DNA from: Desulfobulbaceae bacterium UBA2262
GTDB taxonomy: Bacteria > Desulfobacterota > Desulfobulbia > Desulfobulbales > Desulfurivibrionaceae
Direction: 5' to 3'
DNA: 11,210 bases
Assembly (NCBI GenBank): GCA_002347185.1
Contig: DDXK01000033.1
Location: 1 to 11,210 of the forward strand
The position numbers and the translations under genes were made by a program. Below the pieces are notes generated by a model. The model saw only the letters and a list, made by a program, of their open reading frames with translations. It was not told the origin of the DNA and searched no databases. This document shows, piece after piece, positions 1 through 7,318 of the stretch. Position 1 is the first letter of the stretch; each line of letters begins with the position of its first letter.

Positions 1-1805
1 CCAACATATCCCGGAGGAGCACCGGTCAGGCGGCTTGCTGAATGCCGTTCCATAAATTCTGACATATCCAGTTGGATCAGGGCTTCTTCACTGCCAAAAA
101 GGAATTTTGCCAGGGCTTTTGTCAGTTCGGTTTTACCGACACCGGTCGGTCCCAGAAAGAGGAATGATCCAATCGGGCGATGCGGATCTTTCAACCCGGA
201 ACGGGAACGCCGGATTGCGTGCGCTATGTTCGCAATTGCATCTTCCTGCCCGATGATATGTTTACCGAGTTCGGTTTCCATTTGTAAAAGCCGCTCGGAT
301 TCTTTCTGAGCCATCTGCATTACCGGAATTCCGGTCCACATGGAAACGACTTCAGCAATATCCTCTGCTGTGACGATCGGTGCGGTTTCCCGGTCCCATT
401 CCTGGTTCTGATCTGCGATCCGCTGTTCCAATTCCGTTTCTTTATTTTGCAATTCAGTAACCAGATCGTCCTGACCTTGTTCTGCGGCAAATAATGACTG
501 CTTGCGGGTTTCCCTGAGTTCTGCCATGAGCTGGTTCGAAGCCGCCGCTGCCGGGCTTTTATACATCCGAACCCTTGAAGATGCTTCATCGATCAGATCG
601 ATTGCCTTGTCCGGGAGAAACCGCTCGGATACATAACGGACGGACAATGTCACAGCTGCTTCGAGTGCTTCATCGGAGATTGTCAGCTGATGATGGTCTT
701 CGTATTTTGGCCGGAGTCCTTTCAGGATGTCCACTGCCTCTTCCGAAGTAGGCTCATTGACTAAAATTGGCTGGAAGCGACGTTCCAATGCTGCGTCACT
801 TTCAATATTTTTGCGATATTCCTCTGATGTGGTTGCGCCAACAACCTGAACTTCTCCGCGCGATAAAGCCGGTTTCAGAATGTTGGCAGCGTCAACCGTA
901 GAACCTGATGATCCGGCTCCGACCAGCATGTGGATTTCGTCAATGAAAAGGATCGCCTTTTCCAGCTTCAGGAGTTCGGAAAGGACCCGTTTCATCCTTT
1001 CCTCGAAGTCGCCGCGGAAGCGGGTGCCGGCCAGAACGGACCCCATGTCGAGGGAATAGATTTTCACATCCCGAAGTTTGCGGGGAACCTTTCCCGCGGC
1101 GACAAGCTGCGCAAGACCTTCGGTGATCGCGGTTTTTCCGACGCCGGGCTCCCCGACGTGCACCGGGTTGTTCTTGAAACGGCGGCAGAGGACCTGGATG
1201 GTCCGGGAGAGGATCTCGTCCCGGCCGATGAGCGGATCCAACTCGCCGGCCTTCGCCCGGGCGGTCAGTTCCGTTGTATACGCGCGGAGAAATTTGTTCG
1301 GCTCCGCCTGGTCCCCGCGGACGGCTTCCCCCCGCCTTGCGCCCGAATCCGTTTTCCGGCTCCCCTCCTCTTCCGACAGGACCGAGATCCCGTGGGAGAT
1401 GTAGTTGAGGAGGACCAGGCGGCTGATCCCCTCCCGCTGCAGGAAAAAAGAGGCGTGGGACTCCTTTTCTTCCAGCAGAGAAACCAGGATATCCCCCAGA
1501 TCCAGCGTTTCCTTCTGGGCGGAGGCGCCATGCCAGGCCGCCCGTTCGAGAACGCTCTGAAATCCGAGGGACTGAACCGCCCGGCTCGGCGTCGGTGTCG
1601 CCGTGTCGGACACGTCGAGGTGTTTTTCCAGAACCCCTTTCAGCCGCGCGGGATCGCCGCCGCAATGGAGGATGATCTCTTTCCCCTCGTCAAAAAAAAG
1701 GGAGGCGTAGAGGAGATGTTCGGGCGTGATGAATTCATGCCTGCGAACGTTTGCCTCGGCATACGCCGCCATGATAATCCGGTTGAGATTTTCACTGATC
1801 TTCAT
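1..1805 (-). CDS. clpA: Clp AAA+ unfoldase, ClpA-type N-terminus and ClpC-like remainder (partial, C-terminus off the left edge)
   Basis: Hsp100 unfoldase that feeds substrates to ClpP in the cytosol. Reading from ATG 1805 to the left edge gives 601 uninterrupted codons. Residues about 1-140 form a ClpA-type N-domain (HEFITPEHLL), the docking site for ClpS. AAA module 1 has Walker A GEPGVGKT and Walker B ILFIDEIHML. From there the protein reads like ClpC: LERRFQPILV, LPDKAIDLIDEASSRVRMYK, a short charged helical middle segment that ClpA lacks, VVSMWTGIPV, then AAA module 2 with Walker A GPTGVGKTE, DMSEFMERHS and GAPPGYVG at the edge. clpS lies 57 bases upstream, the usual clpS-clpA order. The Shine-Dalgarno is weak, but no better in-frame start is nearby. 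GC at third positions falls sharply near 920: 24 of 30 codons before and 12 of 30 after, counted by hand. The N-terminal half is securely ClpA; whether the whole is one real gene is uncertain. Confidence 0.85.
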   Translation of the reverse strand, partial: MKISENLNRIIMAAYAEANVRRHEFITPEHLLYASLFFDEGKEIILHCGGDPARLKGVLEKHLDVSDTATPTPSRAVQSLGFQSVLERAAWHGASAQKETLDLGDILVSLLEEKESHASFFLQREGISRLVLLNYISHGISVLSEEEGSRKTDSGARRGEAVRGDQAEPNKFLRAYTTELTARAKAGELDPLIGRDEILSRTIQVLCRRFKNNPVHVGEPGVGKTAITEGLAQLVAAGKVPRKLRDVKIYSLDMGSVLAGTRFRGDFEERMKRVLSELLKLEKAILFIDEIHMLVGAGSSGSTVDAANILKPALSRGEVQVVGATTSEEYRKNIESDAALERRFQPILVNEPTSEEAVDILKGLRPKYEDHHQLTISDEALEAAVTLSVRYVSERFLPDKAIDLIDEASSRVRMYKSPAAAASNQLMAELRETRKQSLFAAEQGQDDLVTELQNKETELEQRIADQNQEWDRETAPIVTAEDIAEVVSMWTGIPVMQMAQKESERLLQMETELGKHIIGQEDAIANIAHAIRRSRSGLKDPHRPIGSFLFLGPTGVGKTELTKALAKFLFGSEEALIQLDMSEFMERHSASRLTGAPPGYV

Positions 1806-1862
1806 GTTCGATCTTCTTGCAACCGATAATCCTTTCCCCGTGAGGGTGCGCGGGCCCGGCCG

Positions 1863-2177
1863 TCACGCCTCTTCCAGGGAGCATTTCAGCGGGAATTCGC
1901 GTTTTCGGGCCAGTTGGTGAACCAGCATCACCCGGGTCGAGGCGATGTCGTACGTGTAAACGCCGCAGACCCCTTTCCCCTTCCTGTGGACGTCGATCAT
2001 GATCCGCGTCGCGTCCGCGGCCGGTTTGTGAAAGATGGCGATCAGCACCTCGACGACAAAGTCCATCGTCGTGTAATCGTCATTGTGCAGGAGCACCTTG
2101 TACATGGAAGGCCTTCTGGTCTGCGGCCGTTTTTCGGCGATGACCCCGCCTTCGAACTCCTTTTTCGTGGCACCCAT
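1863..2177 (-). CDS. clpS: ClpS, adaptor of the ClpAP protease
   Basis: Small cytosolic adaptor that binds N-degron substrates and hands them to ClpA by docking on its N-domain. The 104-residue protein carries the family core: MYKVLLHNDDYTTMDFVVEV near the start, then the ATRIM helix and GKGVCGVYT, ending in the usual hydrophobic FPLKCSLEE tail. The start at 2177 is preferred over an in-frame TTG at 2204: it gives the normal family length (E. coli ClpS has 106 residues) and has GGGAG nine bases upstream. The leader before the conserved core is charged and flexible, as expected. It is followed after 57 bases by the ClpA N-terminus, so the two are probably co-transcribed. Confidence 0.95.
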   Translation of the reverse strand: MGATKKEFEGGVIAEKRPQTRRPSMYKVLLHNDDYTTMDFVVEVLIAIFHKPAADATRIMIDVHRKGKGVCGVYTYDIASTRVMLVHQLARKREFPLKCSLEEA

Positions 2178-2204
2178 CTTTTTCTGCTCCCGGAAGCGAA
2201 TCAA

Positions 2205-2223
2205 GCCCCGGTTTGGCCGGGGC
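2205..2223 (-). terminator. GC-rich hairpin between holA and clpS, possible weak terminator
   Basis: A perfect 7-bp inverted repeat (GCCCCGG, 5-base loop, CCGGGGC) lies 67 bases past the holA stop and 27 bases before the clpS start. On the minus strand it is followed by TTGATTCG, a poor T tract, so it would be at most a weak intrinsic terminator of holA. It could instead be a stem in the clpS leader. The AT-rich stretch just upstream (about 2228-2250) contains TATGTT, a possible -10 box for clpS, but no convincing -35 goes with it. Confidence 0.35.
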
Positions 2224-2290
2224 GTTCAAAAACATAATCATTTTTTCCCCGGTCGCCAGGCCAGGGAACGGATTTGCCGGGGAACGGGCG

Positions 2291-3697
2291 TCAGCCCGCC
2301 GCCTGCCCGCGCCGTGCCGCGCCAGGGGTCTGGAGGAGGGAGTGGAGCACCTGCTCCAGGACAAGGTACTCGGGCAGGCCCGAGCCCTTCAAGAGATATT
2401 CGGCGTGGAGCAGCTCGGCCAGCGCCTTTTTCAAGGCGGGCAGCGGGAAGTGCTCGGCCTGCTGGAAGCTTTTGTGGACCGCGAAGGGGTGGCCATTGAG
2501 CTGGGCCGGCCAGGGCGAAAGCCCCTCCTTGAGCCGGGGGAGAAAGCCTTTCTGGAAGGCGGGGTAGGAAAGACCGGCCGCGTATCCCCAGGCCGGCTCC
2601 TCGATGAGGGCCCGTACCAGGAGGAGCTTGCGTAGAAGGTTGCGCAGGCCGGCCACGGCCACCAGGGGATAGACGCCGTTTTCCCGCAGACGCTGCAGCA
2701 CGGTGAGGGCGGCGGCCAGGTCGCGGCTGCCCACCGCCTCGGTGAATTCGTAGAGCGCCTCCTCCCTGGTTCTTCCGACCATGGCGTTGAGGTCGGCCAG
2801 GGTGACGGTCGGGGCCTCGCCGGTGGAGAGGGCAAGTTTCTCGACCTCCATGGCCACGGCCACAGGATGGAAGCCGACCCGTTCCAGCAGAGCCGGCAGG
2901 GCGCGGGGCTCGAGTTTCTTGCCGAAGCCGGCCAGGGTTTTTTCGGCGATCTCCCGGAGGATGGCCTCCTGGTCCTTGCGGGCGGCGGCGCCGGTCCCGC
3001 TGTCCACGGCAAGATCGATGACCGCGCACTCCTTTTCCAGGTACTTGAAGAGCTTCTTGCGCTTGTCCGCGGCCTCGGCCAGGAGAATCAGGGTATTGGC
3101 CGTGGGGATTCCCGTCGCCAGGGCCTCCTCCAGCAGCTCGGCCGCTTCGCTCTTTCCGGCGCCCGCCGGGGCCGTGCCCCCCTCGGCCCCGGCGAGGATT
3201 TCAGCCGCCCAGCCCAGTTCCTCGGGCCTGGCAAAACCGAAGAGCTCCTGCCAGCGCTGGGGGGAGCTGCCGGCCAGCTCCTCCCGCTCCCAGTCCGCCG
3301 GGGCCAGCTCGACCAGGCCGAGCATCTGGGTGAGAAAGCGGCGCGCCCGGCCAGGCTCCTTGGCCTCCCAGGCCTTGCGCGCCTTTTCCCAGAGGGTTTT
3401 CGCCACCACCTTGGAAAAGAGGATTTTGGAATCGCTCACCCGCAGCACCTGGCGGCCGCCGAACAGACTGTAGGTCTTGAGCTGATTGATGGTGGCCCCG
3501 ATCTCCTCCTGGTCGCCGTCGATGTTTTTCAGGCTGGCGGACCGGGATTTTTCGTCGGGAAGAAGTCGGCTGACCAGCTCGTTGGCGACCTCCTGGCAGA
3601 GGTAGCGCTCGCCAAAGAGAAAATAGACCGGCGCAAACTCGCCCCGGTCCATGGCGGCGTAGAGGCTCGCGAGATCCTGGCGCTTGTAGAGGGGCAT
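2291..3697 (-). CDS. holA: DNA polymerase III, delta subunit (clamp-loader wrench), long form
   Basis: Delta subunit of the clamp-loader complex, which opens the sliding clamp during replication. The start MPLYKRQDLASLY followed by FAPVYFLFGERYLCQEV matches the first strand and degenerate P-loop-like region of HolA, and LKTYSLFGGRQVLRV matches the conserved segment around residues 73-87. The C-terminal helical part (VGRTREEALYEFTEAVG, LRNLLRKLLLV, LLHAEYLLKGSGLPE) is the collar domain of the family. At 468 residues it is much longer than E. coli HolA (343). The extra length is mainly an Ala/Glu-rich helical insertion at about residues 95-195, between the first strands and the SDKRKK-like segment. 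An upstream in-frame GTG (3787) would add 30 residues with no HolA similarity. ATG 3697 has a modest AGGGA upstream. The neighbours leuS and lptE, common beside holA in other genomes, are absent. Confidence 0.88.
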   Translation of the reverse strand: MPLYKRQDLASLYAAMDRGEFAPVYFLFGERYLCQEVANELVSRLLPDEKSRSASLKNIDGDQEEIGATINQLKTYSLFGGRQVLRVSDSKILFSKVVAKTLWEKARKAWEAKEPGRARRFLTQMLGLVELAPADWEREELAGSSPQRWQELFGFARPEELGWAAEILAGAEGGTAPAGAGKSEAAELLEEALATGIPTANTLILLAEAADKRKKLFKYLEKECAVIDLAVDSGTGAAARKDQEAILREIAEKTLAGFGKKLEPRALPALLERVGFHPVAVAMEVEKLALSTGEAPTVTLADLNAMVGRTREEALYEFTEAVGSRDLAAALTVLQRLRENGVYPLVAVAGLRNLLRKLLLVRALIEEPAWGYAAGLSYPAFQKGFLPRLKEGLSPWPAQLNGHPFAVHKSFQQAEHFPLPALKKALAELLHAEYLLKGSGLPEYLVLEQVLHSLLQTPGAARRGQAAG

Positions 3698-3860
3698 GGC
3701 GTGTGGTTTCCCTGGCTGGCGCCCGGCTTCCTGTTGACGGGCTTTGATCTTCCCTGCTACTCTTGTGTAGATAAGTACTGTGTCCACGAACGCTTGTCAC
3801 TGAAAAAGAGAGGCTCCCGGGGCTGGCTGCCGGCCCGGGAGCCGCCGGATTCGGGTGTCC
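3698..3860. promoter_or_regulatory. Divergent spacer between holA and the dehydrogenase-kinase-nfo operon
   Basis: This 163-base spacer must hold promoters for both directions. On the plus strand a weak sigma-70-like pair is visible: TTGATC (3744-3749) and TAGATA (3768-3773), 18 bases apart. On the minus strand GTGACA (3800-3795) sits 17 bases from TACTTA (3777-3772), with a poor -10. The two candidates overlap, so only one may be real. The right half holds a strong inverted repeat, listed separately. Confidence 0.3.
3812..3843. repeat. Perfect 10-bp inverted repeat ahead of the dehydrogenase gene
   Basis: Arms GGCTCCCGGG (3812-3821) and CCCGGGAGCC (3834-3843) enclose a 12-base loop. On the plus strand the second arm contains GGGAG (3837-3841), the best Shine-Dalgarno-like element ahead of the dehydrogenase, so folding could hide it. 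On the minus strand the stem is followed directly by TCTCTTTTTC, which gives it the form of an intrinsic terminator for transcription running leftward toward holA. Confidence 0.55.
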
Positions 3861-5033
3861 ATGACTTCAGCCCAGGCCAGAAAAACAGGGATACTCGTCG
3901 GCGGTTCCGGCCTGCTCGGCGGCACCCTCCTGCACTACTTCAAAAGCAGGGAGGATGTGGCCATCCTCGCACCCAACAGCAAGAAGCTGAGCCTGCGCGA
4001 ACCGGACGACATCCGGCGCTATTTTGAAAAGAGCAGACCCGATTTCATCATCAACTGCGCCATCGCCGCCATCGACAGCGACCCCCAGCTTGCCTACGAG
4101 ATCAACTACATGGGCACGGTCGCCCTGGCCAAGGCGGCCGCCGAGCTGAGCATCCCCTACATCCATTTGAGTTCCGCCGCCACCATGCCCTGCGGTGAGA
4201 ATCTGGGCGAGGAGGCGCGACTCGCCCTTGTCCCGGAGCTGCCCAACTACACCAAGTCGAAGCTGATGGCCGAGCTGACCCTGGAGCATCTGGCCCGCAC
4301 CAGGGGGCTGGACCACACCGTGATCCGGCTGGCCATCGTCTACGGGACCCACGACCACAAGATCCAGGGCTTCCACCGCCTTTTCTTTTCCATTGTCGAT
4401 CAGTCCATGCCCATCCTCCTGACCAGGAGGGAGGCCCTGCACTCCTATTCCAACGCCAGGAAGCTGCCCCATTTCATTGCCCATGCCCTGGAGCACCGGG
4501 GCGAGTTTTCCGGCCAGACCTACAACTTTGTCGATCCGCTCCCGGTCTCCCTGAGCCAGCTCATCCTCACCATCCGCTCCTACCTGGAGCTGCCCGCGCC
4601 CAGGGAGATCTACATTCCCTATCCCCTGGCCCGCTTCGGCATGCGGCAGCTTGCCCGCCTGGTCCGGCTGATCACCCGGATCGGCATCGAGGCGCGGATG
4701 CCGGCGGAGCTGATGTTTCTCGAAAAGTTCTACCAGACCCAGACCCTGGCGGCGGCCAGGCTCATGGCCTCGAGTTTCGCGGACCCGGAGCCCGGCGCCA
4801 CCATTTTCACCGAGCTGCCGGCCCTGATCGAGTACTACGTGACCCGCTGGGAGCATCTCAACCTCATCGAGCCTTTCAACAAGGAATTTTTCGACCCCCG
4901 CCGGCGGGCGGAGGAGTTTCTCCGCGCCCCGGCCACCTTGCTTGCCGAGGTGCATGCCGAGGCCGAGCTTCCTTTTCTTCAGCAATGCTCCCTCGCCGGG
5001 GGCAAGCCTGCAAATGGGGGCAAAGGCGCATGA
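3861..5033 (+). CDS. Extended short-chain dehydrogenase/epimerase-like protein (NAD-binding)
   Basis: Probable NAD(P)-dependent sugar-nucleotide epimerase, dehydratase or dTDP-4-dehydrorhamnose-reductase-like protein; the substrate is unknown. From ATG 3861 it has 390 residues. Residues 11-21 hold the Rossmann glycine motif (VGGSGLLGG). FIINCAIAA and LAYEINYMGT (about 62-85) match the NAD-binding core of the family. HLSSAATMP (102-110) supplies the conserved Ser, and YTKSK (130-134) is the catalytic Tyr-x3-Lys. After residue 260 a mostly helical C-terminal extension has no recognisable domain and makes the protein longer than typical RmlD-type members (about 300). GTG 3855 is an alternative start; neither has an ideal ribosome binding site. 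The stop codon overlaps the ATG of the kinase gene, which suggests translational coupling. No other sugar or cell-wall gene is nearby, so the context does not identify the substrate. Confidence 0.85.
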   Translation: MTSAQARKTGILVGGSGLLGGTLLHYFKSREDVAILAPNSKKLSLREPDDIRRYFEKSRPDFIINCAIAAIDSDPQLAYEINYMGTVALAKAAAELSIPYIHLSSAATMPCGENLGEEARLALVPELPNYTKSKLMAELTLEHLARTRGLDHTVIRLAIVYGTHDHKIQGFHRLFFSIVDQSMPILLTRREALHSYSNARKLPHFIAHALEHRGEFSGQTYNFVDPLPVSLSQLILTIRSYLELPAPREIYIPYPLARFGMRQLARLVRLITRIGIEARMPAELMFLEKFYQTQTLAAARLMASSFADPEPGATIFTELPALIEYYVTRWEHLNLIEPFNKEFFDPRRRAEEFLRAPATLLAEVHAEAELPFLQQCSLAGGKPANGGKGA

Positions 5034-6427
5034 GCCCTTCCCCGCCGTCCCCCGCCGACCGGAAAGAGATCCCCGCCGCCATCGGTCGCTACCGCATCCT
5101 GCGGCAGATCGGCCTGGGGGCCATGGGCGAGGTCTATCTTGCCCACGACGAGCTCATCCACCGGAAGGTCGCCATCAAGCGGCTGCGTCTGGATCGCTAC
5201 CGGGGCGAGGCGGAGCGGCAGCGGGCCATCGACTCTTTTCTCCATGAGGCGCGCATTGTCGGCAACCTCGATCATCGGCATATCACCGCGGTTTACGATA
5301 TCGGGATCGAGGACGGCGCCCCCTATATCGTCATGGAGTATATCGAGGGCAGGAATATCAAGGAGCTGATCCGCGACAAGGCACCCTTCACCAGCATGGA
5401 GAAGCTCGGCCTCATCGCCATGGTGGCCCGCGCCCTCCATTTCGCCCACCGGCGCGGCATTCTCCACCGGGACATCAAGCCGGCCAACATCATGATCCTG
5501 AGGCAGGATCGCCTGCCCAAGATCACCGACTTCGGCATTGCCCGGGTGGTGGACGCCTCCTCCTTCGGCGACATCGGCGGCGGCAGCGACGAGAAGGGCT
5601 TTGTCCCCGGCACCCCGCTCTACATGTCGCCGGAACAGATCCGCGGCGAGGAGCTGGACCGGCGCAGCGATGTCTTCTCCCTCGGGGTTCTGGCCTATGA
5701 ATGGCTGAGCGGGGCAAAGCCGTTTTCCGGGAGCAATCTCGATGCCCGCCTCCATTCGGTGCTCACCGACACCCCGAAGCCGCTGGGCGAGTTTCCCGGC
5801 ATCGCTGCCGGAGTCGAGCGCCTGGTCATGCGGGCCCTGGCCAAGGCGCCGGCCGAGCGCTACCAGAGCGCCGATGAGTTCGGCGACGCCCTGGAGCTCG
5901 CTTTGAACGCCCTGGAGGGGGAAAAGAGAGGCGGGAAGGGCAGCTTTTCCTTTGACAGGAAGGAAACCGTCGCCCGCCTGCGGCAGCGCTATCTCTTTTT
6001 TGCCGACTTCAGCGACGAGGAGCTCTACGAACTCTTCCGCGCCTCCCGCAAGGAAGAGTTCGACAAGGGCGAGGCCCTGATCCGGGAAGGCACCTCGGGG
6101 GCCACGATGTATATGATCATTTCCGGCTCGGTCATCGTGCTCACCGAAACCGAGGGCAGGCGGGTCGAGCTGGAGACCTTGGGGGAGGGCAGCTGTGTCG
6201 GGGAGATGGCGATGATCGACCATCTCCCCCGCTCCGCCTCGGTGGTGGCGATCAAGAAGACCGTGGCCCTGGCTCTGAACGAAACCGTGCTTCGCCATGA
6301 CAACCCCGGGCTCGGCCTCAAGCTCTACCGGAATCTGGCCGCCACCCTGTCGGAACGGCTGCGGGCCAGCGAAGCGAAGTATCTGCGCCTGGTGGCCGCC
6401 GGGCAGCCGGGTCGGGGAGGAGAATAG
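5030..6427 (+). CDS. Hanks-type Ser/Thr protein kinase with C-terminal cyclic-nucleotide-binding domain
   Basis: Predicted soluble kinase that phosphorylates Ser/Thr and is probably gated by a cyclic nucleotide. ATG 5030 overlaps the dehydrogenase stop (ATGA) and gives 465 residues; a start at 4985 would add 15 residues read from the dehydrogenase gene. Kinase domain, about 21-290: Gly loop GLGAMGEV (28-35), VAIK with Lys50, HEAR with Glu73, HRDIKPANI (catalytic Asp148), DFG (167-169), activation segment GTPLYMSPE (194-202), and DVFSLGVLAYEWLSG. All catalytic residues are present. CNB domain, about 320-435: FSDEELYELF, KGEALIREG, GEMAMIDHLPRSASV with Glu392 and Arg401, the phosphate-binding-cassette pair that contacts ribose and cyclic phosphate. 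No transmembrane or PASTA segment is present. nfo begins on the next base after its stop. Ligand (cAMP or cGMP) and targets cannot be told from the sequence. Confidence 0.95.
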   Translation: MSPSPPSPADRKEIPAAIGRYRILRQIGLGAMGEVYLAHDELIHRKVAIKRLRLDRYRGEAERQRAIDSFLHEARIVGNLDHRHITAVYDIGIEDGAPYIVMEYIEGRNIKELIRDKAPFTSMEKLGLIAMVARALHFAHRRGILHRDIKPANIMILRQDRLPKITDFGIARVVDASSFGDIGGGSDEKGFVPGTPLYMSPEQIRGEELDRRSDVFSLGVLAYEWLSGAKPFSGSNLDARLHSVLTDTPKPLGEFPGIAAGVERLVMRALAKAPAERYQSADEFGDALELALNALEGEKRGGKGSFSFDRKETVARLRQRYLFFADFSDEELYELFRASRKEEFDKGEALIREGTSGATMYMIISGSVIVLTETEGRRVELETLGEGSCVGEMAMIDHLPRSASVVAIKKTVALALNETVLRHDNPGLGLKLYRNLAATLSERLRASEAKYLRLVAAGQPGRGGE

Positions 6428-7318
6428 ATGCCCCGGCTCGGCGCGCATATGTCGGTGGCCGGTGGCCTGCACCTGGCTTTTGCCCGGCTCCGGGCGGTGG
6501 GGGGCGAGGCCCTGCAGATCTTCACCCGCAATCAGCGGCAGTGGCGGGCCAAGCCCATCGAACCGGAAGAGCGCCGGCTCTTTCTCGAGGCCTGGGAGGA
6601 AAGCGGCCGGCCGCCGGTTGCCGCCCACGGCTCCTATCTGATCAACCTGGCCAGCCCGGCGGCGGAGGTGGCGGAAAAATCCATGCTCGCGCTGGCGGAC
6701 GAGCTGCGTCGTTGCCAGCTCCTCGCCATCCCCTGGCTGGTGCTCCATCCCGGCGCCCATCTGGGCAGCGGGGTCGAGGCGGGGCTTGCCCGGGTGGCCG
6801 AAAATCTTGACCGGGCCTTGCGGCAGGCGGACGGGGCCGGCGAGGTGCTGGTGCTGCTCGAAACCACCGCCGGGCAGGGAAGCAGCCTGGGCGCCACCTT
6901 TGCCGAGCTTGCCGCCATCATCGCGCAATCGCGCCATCCGGAGCGGCTCGGGGTCTGCTTCGACACCTGCCACGCCTTTGCGGCCGGCTACGACCTCCGG
7001 AGCGCGGCAGCCTATGCGGCGACGATGCGGGAGTTTGCCAGCCACCTGGGCCTCGACCGGCTCAGGTTCTTTCATCTCAACGATTCGCTGCAGGATTGGG
7101 GCGCCAGGGTGGACCGGCATGCCCACATCGGCGCCGGCCGCATCGGCCTGGAGGGGTTCCGCTGCCTGCTGACCGATCCGAGGTTTGCCAGCCATCCCAT
7201 GACCCTGGAAACCCCCAAGGGAGAGGATCTTCGCGAGGACAGGGAGAACCTGGCCTTGCTCCGCGGCCTGCTCGGACGGCAGGGCCAGGCTAGAGGCGCC
7301 GTTCCGTCTCCCGGATGA
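6428..7318 (+). CDS. nfo: Endonuclease IV (AP endonuclease, family 2)
   Basis: Cuts DNA 5' to abasic sites and removes 3' blocking groups in base-excision repair. The protein has 296 residues, close to E. coli Nfo (285). It begins MPRLGAHMSVAGGL. All nine metal ligands of the tri-zinc site can be placed: His67 (AAHGSY), His107 (LHPGAH), Glu145 (LLETTAGQ), Asp179 and His182 (FDTCHAFAAGYD), His216 (FFHLNDS), Asp229 and His231 (DRHAHIGAG) and Glu261 (LETPKG). Spacing matches the E. coli enzyme almost exactly. The kinase stop codon is immediately followed by this ATG, with GGGGAGGAG just upstream inside the kinase gene, so it is the third gene of the operon. Its last 29 bases overlap the 3' end of the convergent response-regulator gene, and no terminator is visible between them. 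Confidence 0.97.
   Translation: MPRLGAHMSVAGGLHLAFARLRAVGGEALQIFTRNQRQWRAKPIEPEERRLFLEAWEESGRPPVAAHGSYLINLASPAAEVAEKSMLALADELRRCQLLAIPWLVLHPGAHLGSGVEAGLARVAENLDRALRQADGAGEVLVLLETTAGQGSSLGATFAELAAIIAQSRHPERLGVCFDTCHAFAAGYDLRSAAAYAATMREFASHLGLDRLRFFHLNDSLQDWGARVDRHAHIGAGRIGLEGFRCLLTDPRFASHPMTLETPKGEDLREDRENLALLRGLLGRQGQARGAVPSPG

Noticed and set aside
930..1829. 299-codon plus-strand open frame opposite clpA
   Set aside because: The clpA frame on the other strand is open and has clear Walker and N-domain motifs; this one has none. Its end near 930 reflects the composition change.
3867..4985. 372-codon minus-strand open frame opposite the dehydrogenase gene
   Set aside because: Gly/Gln/Asp-rich shadow translation with no domain; the plus-strand frame has Rossmann and YxxxK motifs.
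4979..7195. 738-codon minus-strand open frame opposite the kinase and nfo
   Set aside because: The plus strand has two full proteins with all catalytic residues. The antisense frame is a product of GC-rich third positions, spans a gene boundary and has no recognisable domain.
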